A stretch of 64,000 bases of DNA from Mariannaea sp. PMI_226 (GCA_024336345.1 JANFOG010000004.1:558001-622000), one strand, 5' to 3'; positions 11,497-23,408 are shown, counted from the first letter of the stretch. Made by a program: numbers and translations. Notes: generated by a model from the sequence alone, not told the origin.

Positions 11497-12851
11497 ATGT
11501 TTCCTACGGCTTCGCCGTCGATATACCAGGCGCCAAAATGCTTCGTCACATATGGCACCATGGGTCACGTCGAGACCAACCAGAAGCCTCATAAAGGCAA
11601 GCCGTGGACAGCCATCAGAGCACTAGATTTCATTCACAAGGCTCGGAAACCTTATGGAGAACTTCTACGATAGAAAGTTTCTGACTAACTCTATTTTCAG
11701 GTTGACTTGATCTTGCCGTCAGAGGTCTTCGGGACTGTTCGAGAAAAAATCACTAGGACTCACCAACAACCATGTTACTTCAAAGTGGCCATGGCTCTTG
11801 GTGATATTCTTGAAGGAGATTTCTTCAGTGAGTATGTCAAGAGGGGTATGTTCCTTATGAGAGCAAACACGAACCAAAGAATGGCTTGACTGAATTGCTT
11901 GGTAGGAAACATATTGATGCTCTCTGAGGGAAAGAGAACGACCGGTAACTTGTTCACTTTACGTGAGGGTAGGGTGACTCGAATTGGAATCACATTTGAG
12001 GTAGGGCTAACAGTACGTAGGTATCTTGAACATGTATTTCGACAAAGAAACGTATGAACGGGCTGGACTTGTCGGCAAGCCTTACGGAGCCAAAGGCGCG
12101 AGAGGGTTGAAACCTCGTTGGAGTTGGTCAAATGAGGTCTCCAATCCAGATAACAAGCTAACTACTGAGTCTAGTTGTTTCTTTTGACTTAAGAAGCCCA
12201 ATAATGTTTCGCGGCAAGAAAGGGTTCGATCGATTAATCTACGCCTGCAAAAATGTCTTCAACCATCAGATGACCTGGCTCTTCTGTAACATCGGCGAAT
12301 CGAGTATGTTATTGTTGGGCCACAAGCCATTCCATTTTCAGTCAATCTAATATCCACCAGCGCCTTCCCCAGATCCATTACAAAAACATTTTCCCACGAG
12401 ATTCAGCTCTGCTCCAGGAGTTGTCCAAGATATTGTGGCACTTCATGGACCTCTAAACATTTCAACCGAGATTATGAATAATGTGGACGGACCTGGCCTT
12501 GAGGACGCAGCAACCGAGTGCTATGAGTGGTTGTCACTCATCCGGCTCGGGAGTCCTCGTATAGAATCTCGGGATAATGTTGACCCGTATCTTTCGAGAT
12601 ACCAGGTCCCGGGGGAGGCTGAGAGAGAAATAGTCCTGTGCAAGATGAGTTGGCAAGGCTTCATCTCTTCAAGTTGGCTCCACCAGTTGCTGATGGAAAC
12701 ATTTGTCGCCTGTCCATCGGCAGCGTGGTTTGCTATGAGTGCAACGTGTTTCTCACAGAGTGTTCCGGGAAGTTCGGATGAAGTCGTCATACTTCGGCCT
12801 TTGACAGCCGAGGGAAAATATATAATGTGGGAAACTAAGAGTCTAGAATGA
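11497..12851 (+). CDS. RPP40: RNase P/MRP protein subunit p40-like
   Basis: Six exons: 11497-11640, 11701-11845, 11906-11968, 12021-12122, 12175-12303 and 12361-12851; 357 residues. Similarity is to the RNase P 40-kDa subunit family, which assists tRNA 5'-end and rRNA processing in the nucleus. Visible family blocks are P-K-C-F-V-T-Y-G-T-M-G-H-V-E-T, K-P-W-T-A-I-R-A-L-D-F, G-N-I-L-M-L-S-E-G-K, M-Y-F-D-K-E-T-Y-E-R-A-G-L-V-G-K-P, F-R-G-K-K-G-F-D-R-L-I-Y and C-Y-E-W-L-S-L-I-R-L-G-S-P-R. Intron 1 (11641-11700) seems to have a GC donor (AAG|GCTCGG) with a good CTAAC branch site and a TTTTCAG acceptor; the other introns are GT-AG. The start ATG gives M-F-P-T-A-S-P-S-I-Y. The stop lies 4 bp from the stop of the ankyrin gene on the other strand. 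Confidence 0.88.
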
Positions 12852-12855
12852 AGGT

Positions 12856-13506
12856 TCATTCTTGCTTCGATCGGACGTTCCTCTCATCGCCAATGCGCTG
12901 TCCCATAATGGCTTCCTCGACGAGCTTGCGTAGTTCCTCTTGGCCTTGGGCAGTGTTGAAATCATCACGCTGGGCTAGCTCTTCAATACGTCTCCGAAAT
13001 TCAGGGTCAACCTCTTCAGGAATATCTTGGGCCTGGTCCATAGTCTCGACTCTTACGGACAAACCTTCTGGGGGCGGAGGAATGGATTCGGGGATGACAG
13101 ATGCAGCGGCAGCCTCGAGATTGGCCCCCCGAACAGCCTCAACTCTAGTGAGGTAGGCGGCGACGGCTGGGAAATCGCACTCGGCTTCAATCTTCTCCTT
13201 GGCAGTTAATCCTTCATCACCCTTATGGGCGATGTCGATATGAAGCTCCTCTACCAGGACCCGAGCAGCGTCTTCCGTCTCAACAACGAATAAGGCAGTC
13301 TCGTTATCTTCATCCCTGATGTTGATATCGACGTGAAACTCATTGATCAAAGCTCTGAGGAGGTCAAGGTGGTTGTAGCTCGCAGCTGCATGAACGAGGG
13401 AATAGCCATGCTCGTCTTGGGACGAAGCAAGCGCTGGGTTTTCACGAAGAAGAGGCAGTAGGCTGGGGCTATTATCGGCAGCCAGTAGGTAGGGATTCGG
13501 AGACAT
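12856..13506 (-). CDS. Small ankyrin-repeat protein, unknown function
   Basis: Single exon, 216 residues, starting M-S-P-N-P-Y-L-L-A-A-D-N. Residues about 8-110 contain two to three ankyrin units (D-E-H-G-Y-S-L-V-H-A-A-A-S-Y-N-H-L-D-L-L and I-R-D-E-D-N-E-T-A-L-F-V-V-E). The rest is acidic and helical, with a proline stretch near residue 145 and a charged C-terminal coil. The layout resembles the small uncharacterised ankyrin protein YCR051W of yeast and its fungal relatives; this is a resemblance from memory, not a search. Partner and function are unknown. It is convergent with RPP40 at almost no distance and divergent from TRL1. Confidence 0.88.
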   Translation of the reverse strand: MSPNPYLLAADNSPSLLPLLRENPALASSQDEHGYSLVHAAASYNHLDLLRALINEFHVDINIRDEDNETALFVVETEDAARVLVEELHIDIAHKGDEGLTAKEKIEAECDFPAVAAYLTRVEAVRGANLEAAAASVIPESIPPPPEGLSVRVETMDQAQDIPEEVDPEFRRRIEELAQRDDFNTAQGQEELRKLVEEAIMGQRIGDERNVRSKQE

Positions 13507-14682
13507 CGCAAGGGACGACGGACGTTGGTAGGTAGGTAAAAGTAGACTGAGGTTATTTGAGCGAGGTGATTCGCTGTTTGTAGAAACTGGTAGTTTGAAT
13601 CAGTGTGGACGTTGGGATACTTCCTCTGTCGGTTTTTTTACTCGTTTCCAAATTTTTTTCCAATCAGGTTAAACAATGGCGGGGTTGATGAGGGGCATAT
13701 CCTGTGGGTGCGGCATGCTTGGAGAGTTTGGCGGCTGTCAACATAGTAAGGTACCTCAGCGGTGGAACCTATCGCATGGCAAAATGGTAGCTGGGGTGGG
13801 AATTGTTAATCTCTCTGGTGAACCGGTATGACACATCTTCTGCTGGTTTATGACTACCATCCTGGTTGCTTTGTCTTTACAACTTTCTTCTGACTCATGC
13901 GGCGTCCTGACTTTCGACAACCAAAGTACCTGCCTACACAGCCTTACCTAAGATGGCGGGGGGCAGTGAAGGCAGATCCTACAGCAACATTTAGATTACA
14001 GTACTGTAAGATGATAGATTGAAGCTAGGCAGGCAAGCAAGGTAAATTACCTATTACTGTAGGTGTCTCCTTCCGGGTGGTTGGTGGCACTGGCTGCTCA
14101 TGATACGCCAAGGCAGTTCTCAAACTTGCACCAGTCTCCACTCAATGGCTGGTCTTGCCCACGCACACGCCCACACGCACAGAGCCAAGTGGTTGTCAGC
14201 CTTGAGGACCAAGATGCTCTTCTCTCAAACTCGAGGTCTCAATACTTATTATAAAAGAAGTGACCTAGCTCTCAGTCCGCAGATTCTATACGTACACCGG
14301 ATTCCAATTCATCACTGGCCTTCGCATATCCCTTCCAGCGACTATTTCCTCAAGTCTCAGCTGGGATATCCCTACAACTGCAAGATAGCGGCTACTCCAC
14401 ACAAACGTTTTCCTCATTTGTTTTCCAGCAGCCGGAGTACGCTATTCAACTCCCACCCACAAACTTCACTCAAAAGAACGTTCACATTGCCACGTCGAAG
14501 AATTCTAGAAGATTTTGAGAAGCATCAGCCTCGCCACTGCATAGGTGAGGACTAGCTACAAACTCCGCCTCATTCATCCGTGCCTCCCTGAATCGCTTGA
14601 GGCTTACCTTTGGTTATATTCTCAACTAGCTACGTTCGCAGCTGTGGAAACTAGCGACAACTTTGCTCTCCGACCCGTCACC
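13507..14682. promoter_or_regulatory. Shared upstream region of the ankyrin gene and TRL1
   Basis: About 1.18 kb between two divergent starts. It contains GGTAGGTAGGTA-like runs near 13530 and 14040 and a C/T-rich leader before TRL1. A 151-codon open stretch at 14100-14555 starts with ATG and might be an upstream reading frame in a TRL1 leader, but it has no family features. Confidence 0.5.
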
Positions 14683-17125
14683 ATGGCCGCACCTTATGTT
14701 GCCCAGGATGTTCAAGTAAATGCTCAGCTGCTGGCTGACCTGGAGCGTGCCCGTAAGGACAAAAGGAAGGGTGGCTTTTCCGTCAAAAAGACCACATTCG
14801 ATGTCAAGGGGTCTCACGATGGGATCCAAGTTGATTCTTGGAGAATGCAGGATTGGGACTACAAACGCCGTGACCTTCCCACATATGCTCGTGGCTTATT
14901 CACCACTAGGACCAGACGAAGGGAACCCGAGGTGGCTGTCAGGGGCTATGACAAGTTCTTCAACACAGATGAGGTCCATGAGACTAAATGGACTAACATC
15001 CTGACTAGGACTCAGGGTCCCTATGAGCTTACCCTCAAAGAAAACGGGTGTATCATCTTTATTGCTGGTCTCGAAGATGACACCCTGATCGTATGCAGCA
15101 AACACTCAACCGGGGACCGTACAGATATCCAGGTAAGCCATGCTAGCGCTGGTGAGCAGCATATTGAGCGCCAGCTGGCCGCTGTTGGCAAAACCAAGGT
15201 CGAGCTAGCTCGGGAACTCCGCAAGAGAAATGTCACTGCCGTTGCTGAACTCTGCGACGACGAATTTGAGGAACACATTTTGGCATACACGCCTGATAAA
15301 GCTGGCCTCTACCTCCACGGCATCAATTTGAATGTCCCAGAATTCACCACTTACCCAAGCAATTTTGTTCAAGAGTTCGCCCACGAGTGGGGTTTCCGAC
15401 AGACTGATTGCATTGTCATGGAGGATATCAATCAGGTCAAGACTTTTCTCGAAGATGCTGCTGAGACCGGCTCATACGATGGCCGGGACGTTGAGGGTTT
15501 CGTCATTCGCTGCAAGATGAGTCACGATCCGAGCACAACTCCCTACCGTGACTGGTTTTTCAAGTTCAAGTTCGAGGAACCATATTTAATGTACCGGCAG
15601 TGGAGGGAGTGCACAAAGGCCTTGATTTCCGGCAAGCAACCCAAATTTCGAAAGCATATCAATATCACTCAAGAGTATCTACTGTACGCCAGGAAACGCC
15701 TTGCCGCTGACCCGAAGCTCGCCAAACAGTACAATGCAAATCACGGTATCATCTCCCTACGGAATGACTTTTTGCAATTCAAGAACCTAAAAGGTTCGGA
15801 CGCTGCAAATATGGATCGGCTCGATATCGTGACAATGCCGGAGGTCACTGGAGATGTTATTCTATGTCCTATTGCCACTATCGGATGCGGCAAGACCACC
15901 CTTGCGCTCGCTCTAACACACCTTTTTGGATGGGGGCACATTCAGAACGATAACATCTCGGGCAAGGGTCGCCCCCCTCGTTTTACAAAAGAAGTTCTTG
16001 ATCAACTCAAAGATCATCCTGTGGTGCTAGCCGATCGTAACAATGCCCAAAGACATGAACGGAAACAGATTATTACCGACGTCAAGCTCCAGCATAGCAC
16101 GGCGAAACTCGTTTGTCTTAACTTCGCTCACAGCGAAGAACTTGTTGACGAGATCCGTCGCATTACTCAGGAAAGGGTGCTGCAGCGTGGCGATAACCAC
16201 CAGACCATCCATGCTGCCAGCGATAAAGACAAATTCATTGGGGTTATGGAAGGATTCATCAACCGGTTTGAGGCATGCAACCCTCATGCGCGCCCAGATG
16301 ATGGATTTGATGTAATAATTGATCTGGACCCTACGGTAGGAACTCGCCAGAATCTGGAAACAGTGGTCACTCAGTTGTATAATTACTTTCCAAATCTGAT
16401 CAAAGAACTTCCTGGAGCAGAACAGCTTGATGACGCCATTCAAGTGGCTCTTGAGTACAAACCTAACCTAAAGCACAGCATCCCGGACAGGGCCAAGAAG
16501 CAGCAGCAGCAGCCATCAAAAAGAGCGAAACCGCCGCAATTGGAATATATGTCCATCTGCGTTGATTCCAAGGAGGTCAATGGGATCCTGGAGGAAGCTT
16601 TCCAAAGCGTAGACCGCGAGACCTCGCGATTCTACAAACAACTGAAGCAGACGCGACGCGTGCAGCCAAAATTCCATGTTACACTCATGCATCGAGCATC
16701 GTCGCGAGACCACCCAGAGCTATGGCATCGTTATTCTGCCCTCCATTGCGATGCGCAAGCCGCTGGAATACTAGAAGCAACCCATGGTGACTGTGGTGTT
16801 CTGTTGGAACGGGTATGTGTACATAAAAATACTAGGAGGATGACTGAGTCACAAGACTAACTTTCTTCAGGTGGTATTCGATGACCGTATCATGGCGATT
16901 GTTGTTCGTCTTATTGATGAAAACAACCAATGGAAGTGCGTGAACCAGGTAGCACACATGACTATCGGAACCCGGGACAACGGTGTCAAACCAAAGGAAA
17001 GCAACGATCTCTTGGCCAAATGGCTGGAGAAAGGCAGTTCAGGGGATACGAACGTTCATGAGGTGGTTTTCGAGAAGAAGCCCGTACTTGAAGGGCGAGT
17101 CAAAGGAATCTCTTCATCTAGGTAG
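14683..17125 (+). CDS. TRL1: Fungal tRNA ligase (ligase-kinase-cyclic phosphodiesterase)
   Basis: Two exons, 14683-16812 and 16871-17125, intron 58 bp; 794 residues (yeast 827). Trl1 heals and seals tRNA halves after intron removal and also joins HAC1 mRNA exons in the unfolded-protein response. All three catalytic modules are visible. The adenylyltransferase has K-E-N-G-C with nucleophile Lys119, later E-G-F-V-I-R and W-F-F-K-F-K. The polynucleotide kinase has P-loop G-C-G-K-T-T at about 401-406. The 2',3'-cyclic phosphodiesterase carries two HxT motifs, H665-V-T667 and H739-M-T741, the second in exon 2. The start ATG sits in a strong context (GTCACCATGG); the frame continues upstream without another ATG. 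Convergent with the UPF0132 gene. Confidence 0.96.
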
Positions 17126-17424
17126 ATATTGGATTGTTAAGCGAGAAGACGTATGGAGACAGCCCAAGTTTAAACGCAAGAAAACTTTCACAGAATAATT
17201 CAGAAACGAAGTCTCTTCTTGGAGCCAGCGCAAATCACAGGCAACAGTGAAAATGTGGAGAGAATGCCTATTGGGCGTGTGAGGGAAGGGTTCAATATGG
17301 AAATAACTGGAGAGGCAATAAGCTTTAGATCTAGGTGGTATTGGTATGTACTTTCGTGAATGGTAAATGGGGTATTATGTGAAAAACATTGAGAAGAACT
17401 GCACGATGATGGCAGGCACCTTGA

Positions 17425-18185
17425 TCACTCGTCATCTACAAACCGACTGGCTAAGGCACCGAAAAAGGGTACCTCGAAGCTAGAGAAATGTTAGAGCTTG
17501 CCTCACCATTATAATGAGGCTACAGGTGGCTTTGACTTACCGATCCAGGATCTCGGCATCTCGATATGCGCGTAGAGTTAAGAAGCCAATCAAAACGAGA
17601 TCACCAACGAAGATAATCCAGCTCAAGAAAGATGACCAAGAGAAGAGCAGATGGAATACCATGGTGGCGGTAAATAAGAGAGCTGATTGCCAGGCATGAA
17701 ATCTATATATCCGGTGGGGTTAGTATGCGACTTGCAGAGGTTCTCCCCTTCGTATAGTGGAAAGGGTCATTGCGACGACTGGAGCAGGTTGTCACGTACC
17801 TCACATAGTCGCTATTTCTCTCCAATATCAACAAGACAATTGCGCCCAGAGGGGGAAGGGCCAAGTATGCCAAACAGGCTTCGTAGTCGAGTCGAATTCC
17901 CAAGCTCGTATCAAACTCACTCACTTCAGCTGGATACGCCCCTGGCATGGTACTAGAGATGCCGCGGCCGAACGCTCGTGTCTCTTCTCCTACCACAGCC
18001 CAACCGCTGGCTTGACCGTCAAACCCGCCCCATCCTCGCTGGGGCTGTGGGTGCTGAAGCGGCGGAGGGGATGCGACCGGAGAGAATGATCTTCGGGCGT
18101 CGTAGGAGTGTCGTGGTGATGCGTACTCGGGCGATGCGACGCGCGAGTGCTCTGGTGGGGAGGATTGGTAGGGCGCGAAGTTCAT
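17425..18185 (-). CDS. UPF0132/DUF4870-like small membrane protein
   Basis: Three exons: 17800-18185, 17541-17702 and 17425-17479; 200 residues. The first about 95 residues are Pro/Ser/Gly-rich and polar (M-N-F-A-P-Y-Q-S-S-P-P-E-H). The C-terminal half holds three likely membrane helices: about 100-121 (L-A-Y-L-A-L-P-P-L-G-A-I-V-L-L-I-L-E), 132-150 and 152-172, with the intervening block S-D-Y-V-R-F-H-A-W-Q-S that is typical of UPF0132-domain proteins. It ends F-V-D-D-E. No biochemical role is established for the family as far as I know; a membrane location is the only inference I make. Both introns were placed by restoring this conserved core and by GTAAGT/TAG or GTACGT/TAG sites. Confidence 0.85.
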
Positions 18186-19260
18186 CCTAAAGATTATGAC
18201 TTTGCGATCGATGATGGTGAGATGGCGAGTTTGGCATGCCTCTATCAATAGCGCTGCGCGATCGTGAATCTAATGTAGGAATTGACGGGGCGGTGTCATG
18301 GAGAATAGAGGAGAAAGTCTCTCCTGTGGCACCCTTCAAGGATCCGATGCCACTGGTCTCGTAAAGGCTGATTGGTATATAAGGGGTTTCAGTCGCGTAT
18401 GTGAGCAGCGTTGTGCGAAATTTCGATGAATTAATCGAAGCAATGTGGGCAGTTGCTGCAGATTGGATAGTGTAGAGTCAAAAGAAAGAGTCCAGCCAGA
18501 ATTCACTGTTCTTGTAGGGCGAGACAGCTGAGGCCGGTTAAATTTGAGATGGTGTTGCCTGATGATGTCGCTTTGGACGTGGTGGAGGCGCGACTGTGAG
18601 TAGGTGGGACACTCAGCTTGGGGGTTCAAGCAACCTTAGTCCCTAGCGCCACTTAAGCCACCCGCCAGCCGCTTCCTCACTGTTATCGATTAGGTAGGTA
18701 GGTGGGCTTTAGGGTGTGGCCAGCGTTTCTCAACTCCTGCTGTGGGGATCTTTCGCGTCTTATTGTCACGTTGAAATGACTTCCACGTAAGGTAGCTACC
18801 TCTCAACGAATGGATGATTATTCCATGGGCTGAGGTCCCAGTGACGAAGATATCCCACCGGGGGTCTGACACAGGTGTGCTCACACATCCCTACTGACAA
18901 AATTTCTAGACTGCATGCGGACCAGTGGGCAGAAAAGTCCGAATTGGCATGCACAAGAAGATATCTAGTAGGTAGGGGATGGGCATGAGACATATCCTTA
19001 TTTCGCGTTGATTATTTCAATCAAGCTAGCGATGGCACCGTCCAATGAAACTAAAATTTAGTGAATCTTGGTTAATAGAATTGGTTTAGACTCACGACAC
19101 TTCGCTTCGGAATGCCGAGAATTGTATTGGTTCGCTCTTCTTTTTATCCCATACGTCGTCCGTACTTCGTAGATGTACATAGATAGTTTACATACAAGCC
19201 TGTTGTTAACAGGCACCTTATCCTTACATAGTCCAGCTTGTGCCCAAAGCAGCTGGATTC
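18186..19260. other. Intergenic region, UPF0132 promoter side to MRPL11 3' end
   Basis: About 1.07 kb. The left part is the promoter of the UPF0132 gene, the right part the 3' flank of MRPL11. A TAGGTAGGTAGGTGG run is at about 18690-18705. No gene is supported. Confidence 0.5.
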
Positions 19261-20277
19261 TTACTGTCCCTCTGCACTTTTGCCTTCTTCCAATTGCGTT
19301 TTACGGCCCTCCAGAGCAAGCCAGAGGCTCCTGCTTCCGCCCTCCAGCGCGTTGGTGACGCCCAACCCAGCGCCCTGGAGAATGCCAACAAGCTGAGCTC
19401 GCAGGCCATCCAAACCACCCTCAATCCCACCGACCCAATTCACACCAGCTTGGTCAAAGATCTTGCCCTCAACCCGACCACCAACAAGTAGGAGCTTCGC
19501 CAGGCCATTTTGGCAGATGGGGTCATGGTAACCAGGGCTCTTCTTCCTGGTCGGGGCGGGGAATTTGCCTGGAACGGGGGCAAGGACACTGAGAGCTGCA
19601 GCGACGTGTGCCGGAGATACAGCTGGGAGGATCAAAGCTGCAAGGGGCCCAACAAGAAGAGGCTGAATCTGGGCGTAAGCTGAATCGGAGGGAACCTCGG
19701 TATTCTTGACAGCCTCGTATGCCGCTTGAGACAGATCGTGTATCAGTGGTCCGCGAGATGTGCGTGCGGTGTTGACAGACTGAGCGGCCGCTGCCGGATC
19801 GTAAAACTCTACAATCTTGAGAGCTACACTAAGCATGTTAGTTCTCAAGACCTGGAGTTGTACCAGGGAGGTAATGTCAATTGGCCCAGCACCGGCTGCT
19901 ACATTGACCGGAGCGACCAAGTCCAGGGCTTTCTTCAGCTCTCGGCGCACAGCGGCCCACTCGATGGCAGTCAGATTGCTATGTTGAAAAAATAAGATCA
20001 AAGGCGTAGTTCGAAGCAACGACGTGTAGGTTCGGATGAGTTGGCTTTTCCTCGTTTCAACGGGTCGAGCACTTGGAGGCTTCGTCGCAGGGATATAATC
20101 GGAGGGAGGACGAATGACAGTAGAATTAGCAGCAGTCACAGCCGCGGACTGGCGTCCAGAAGTTGTTGAAATGGTCCGGACCAATGGTTCGTGTAGTCGG
20201 AGAGGTTCTCTGAACAATTGGCGTACGCAAGGCACGGCTTGTCGTGCTATACGGGGTGCCATTGTCCGCAAGGCCAT
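19261..20277 (-). CDS. MRPL11: Mitochondrial large-subunit ribosomal protein uL10m
   Basis: Single exon, 338 residues. The N terminus is Arg/Ala/Ser-rich and free of acidic residues for about 20 residues ([14 protein letters not shown]), as expected of a mitochondrial import signal. The body matches the L10 fold: [13 protein letters not shown], then [16 protein letters not shown], then R-R-E-L-K-K-A-L. L10 proteins anchor the stalk of the large ribosomal subunit. Assignment to yeast Mrpl11-type proteins rests on these blocks and the length. Two ATGs (codons 1 and 6) are possible starts. Divergent from RPT5. Confidence 0.88.
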   Translation of the reverse strand: MALRTMAPRIARQAVPCVRQLFREPLRLHEPLVRTISTTSGRQSAAVTAANSTVIRPPSDYIPATKPPSARPVETRKSQLIRTYTSLLRTTPLILFFQHSNLTAIEWAAVRRELKKALDLVAPVNVAAGAGPIDITSLVQLQVLRTNMLSVALKIVEFYDPAAAAQSVNTARTSRGPLIHDLSQAAYEAVKNTEVPSDSAYAQIQPLLVGPLAALILPAVSPAHVAAALSVLAPVPGKFPAPTRKKSPGYHDPICQNGLAKLLLVGGRVEGKIFDQAGVNWVGGIEGGLDGLRAQLVGILQGAGLGVTNALEGGSRSLWLALEGRKTQLEEGKSAEGQ

Positions 20278-20768
20278 TCAATATGCCAATTTTGACTGCT
20301 GCTCTGTATTAACGGAATAGTCTGTTCAATGGGTGCTGCTCGTCCTTCCAACTTCGTCAAAAATTCCGTTGCACGACTTCGTGCATAATGGCTGCCAATT
20401 AGAGATAGAGGATTGCTTGGGTGGCCCGTGCATACGGAACAAATGCCCTCCGGGATACCGGCCGCGACTGTCCCCACTATCAACTATCGAAGCTGTGCTG
20501 CAGCATGCTTTGCAAGCCAGGTTGCCAGGCTGATTACGCGCGACCTGACTGCCTACCATTCGAGCTTAACCTTCTGTTCTGGCGCACGTTCAGTGACGAA
20601 CCGCCAGCCTCTAACAACACATTGCTTCTTCGTGAATAATCTTGTTCCCTTCAAAACTGCTTCGCCTCTCCCTTCAATTCTTTTTATTTTCTCAGTACTT
20701 CCCGCTTGCTCCCTCCCTCTCCCCCATTCTATCGAACTTCCGCCCCAGGACCCTCCCACATTCCCGCC
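20278..20768. promoter_or_regulatory. Shared upstream region of MRPL11 and RPT5
   Basis: 491 bp between divergent starts. The RPT5 side (20590-20768) is C/T-rich, a typical leader. I looked for the proteasome control element GGTGGCAAA on both strands and did not find it. Confidence 0.6.
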
Positions 20769-22350
20769 ATGTCCACTCTTGAGGAGCTCGATGACCTCGA
20801 TCGTCGGGAGAAGGAGGAGAAGAAGAGAGATGACAAGAAAAATTCCAAAAAAGGCTTAGATGGGGACGCTGATATGAAGGATGCAGAGGAGGAGGAGCAA
20901 GAAGACGACATTCTTGATGATGAGATCCTTGGGCTTAGCACACAGGACATCCAAACTCGAAAGCGGTTACTCGAAAACGACTCTCGAATTATGAAGAGCG
21001 AGCTGTCACGGTTATCACACGAGAAGGCTGCCATGGGTGAGAAGATCAAGGAAAATGTCGACAAGATTGCCAACAACAGGTTCGTTGTCCCTTATCTTGT
21101 TTTATCCCTTCTCTTGCTATCTTCTGGCGCACGAGAATGTGTCTCTCACATGTTGGATCAGGCAACTACCTTACTTGGTGGGCAACGTCGTTGAATTGCT
21201 CAACCTTGACCCTACGGCCGAATCTTCCGAGGAGGGTGCTAACATTGATCTGGATGCCACTCGAGTAGGCAAGTCAGCCGTTATCAAGACCTCGACTCGA
21301 CAAACAATCTTCCTCCCTCTCATTGGCCTGGTCGATGCGGACAAGCTGAAACCAGGTGACCTCATTGGTGTTAACAAGGATTCGTATCTCATCCTAGACA
21401 CGCTCCCTGCCGAGTATGACAGCCGTGTCAAGGCGATGGAAGTTGACGAGAAGCCCAAGGAGCAATACACAGACGTGGGTGGATTGGATAAGCAGATTGA
21501 AGAGTTGGTCGAGGCCATTGTGTGGCCCATGAAGGAGGCTGAGCGATTCAAGAAGATTGGCATCAAGGCTCCTAAGGGTATGTCGGAAGAACTAGGGTGG
21601 CGACCGATGTCTTGCTAACTCATGTTTAGGTGCACTGATGTATGGGCCCCCGGGTACTGGAAAGACTCTATTGGCACGAGCCTGCGCTGCGCAAACCGAC
21701 GCCACATTCTTGAAGCTCGCAGGCCCTCAACTTGTACAAATGTTTATTGGTGACGGCGCCAAACTTGTACGAGACTGCTTTGCATTGGCCAAGGAGAAGG
21801 CGCCGGCAATCATCTTCATTGACGAGTTGGACGCCGTGGGTACCAAGCGTTTCGATAGCGAGAAGAGTGGCGACCGAGAAGTACAGCGAACCATGTTGGA
21901 GCTTCTGAATCAGCTTGACGGTTTTGCTTCAGATGATCGGATCAAAGTTCTAGCAGCGACAAACCGTGTAGACGTGCTCGACCCTGCTCTGTTGCGATCC
22001 GGCCGACTAGACCGCAAGATTGAGTTCCCTCTTCCCAATGAAGAAGCACGAGCTCAGATTCTCAAGATCCACTCCCGAAAGATGAAGGTCGACCCTGGAG
22101 TTAACTGGAGCGAGCTGGCCCGCAGCACCGACGAGTTTGGCGGCGCTATGCTGAAGGCTGTGTGCGTGGAAGCAGGCATGATCGCCCTGCGGTCGGGCAA
22201 GAATAAAATTGGACATGAACATTACGTCGATGCTATTGCCGAAGTGCAGGCCAAAAAGAAGGATGTAAGTGATGATTGGTTCAAGGCCAACCCCAATACC
22301 ACACCCAGGTTACTAATCCATGTTCTTAGACGGTCAACTTCTATGCTTAA
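20769..22350 (+). CDS. RPT5: 26S proteasome regulatory ATPase Rpt5 (6A)
   Basis: Four exons: 20769-21079, 21162-21577, 21630-22264 and 22330-22350; 460 residues, slightly longer than yeast Rpt5. It is one of six AAA ATPases that unfold substrates for the 20S core. Residues 1-60 are highly charged and acidic, followed by the coiled coil (about 60-105) and the OB domain. The AAA domain has Walker A G-P-P-G-T-G-K-T (248-255), Walker B with D307-E308, and the R-S-G-R-L-D-R arginine-finger region. The last exon has only seven codons and encodes T-V-N-F-Y-A plus stop, giving the C-terminal HbYX motif (F-Y-A) that docks into the 20S alpha ring. Without this 21-bp exon the protein would read past D-V-S-D-D-W and lose the motif. 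Confidence 0.96.
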
Positions 22351-23408
22351 TTTTCATGAATGTGGGAGCACAGGAGCAACCAGGGTCGCCTGGATCGAGA
22401 ACCACATGGGGATAGTGTCGGCAAGGACCAGGCAGGCTTCACGCACGTTAGAACATGGGGAAAGGTTGTTCCAGACTTCGATAGACAAATGTAACACTAT
22501 TGACAGCAACAGCATGGTTGATACACTACTTACTATAGACAGCTCTTAGTGATGAAAGCACGGTTGTTGCTGCCTCAGTTCAGGTAGCTGCTGATCTGCC
22601 TGCGTGATGTACAGTGCTAATGTGCGCCATCCTCACTCACTATCCGCTGTATTAATTGATGACGGAAGCTTGCGGCTGCGAAAAGACCAGGAAGAGCGTT
22701 TCTTAATTAGGTAATCAGGCATACACGCGGGGGGGCTTATTCCACCTTGTTTAGATCTCCAAAAACTACAATCTAATACGTCATCGTGCTCTGCACTTCG
22801 CCAAGCAAAATGAATGACGACAATCTGGATCATGGCTTGTGGTGCAAAACACGTTCATGCTTTTCTGAAATTTTTCTCACAAAGTGTTAATGACGAGACG
22901 GAGGCGACAAATGACAGTAATGATGATGACGATGTAGATGGAAAGGCGGATAATGAAAACTGAAGCCGGAGCAACTCACGCGGGCTGGTTGATGGATCTT
23001 TTCTCCTGGGTGAAGTTCAAGCCCTGTGCATGTACAATTTTTTGTGGCAACAATCCCATTGCAGGTATTCTGTGCAGAGCCGTGTCTCGGGAGTGATTTT
23101 CAGCCACCAAGGTTCGACTCGGTGACGTTATTGACTGCTCTTTAGTGGCTCGTCCATTGTTGATGTCCCAGATATTGTATGCATCCTCTTGATCAACAAC
23201 GCCGCGCTACCAACCACGTCATAGTTATATTACATCTTCCACCTATGACTACATGCCCAATATCCTTCTCTTTTTCAACTCTTATGCCCTGCCAACCACG
23301 GATCACCTCATCCATTGCTGGTGGTTTTTTGCACTGGTAGATTTCTTCTTTCTTACTTTCTACGCCATATTCAGTATCTGATCGATAGAAGTCATCGCGT
23401 CCCCCAAT
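22351..23408. other. Intergenic region, RPT5 to ISH1
   Basis: About 1.06 kb holding the RPT5 3' flank and the ISH1 promoter. The last 150 bp are C/T-rich. No gene, RNA gene or clear repeat seen. Confidence 0.5.

Noticed and set aside
14100..14555. 151-codon open stretch upstream of TRL1
   Set aside because: No family features, unusual His/Ser/Arg composition, lies in the expected leader of TRL1. Could be a leader reading frame but not a supported gene.
17745..17805. tRNA-like string near TTCGTATAGTGGAAAGG
   Set aside because: No acceptor stem or T-arm can be paired, and it falls in intron 1 of the UPF0132 gene.
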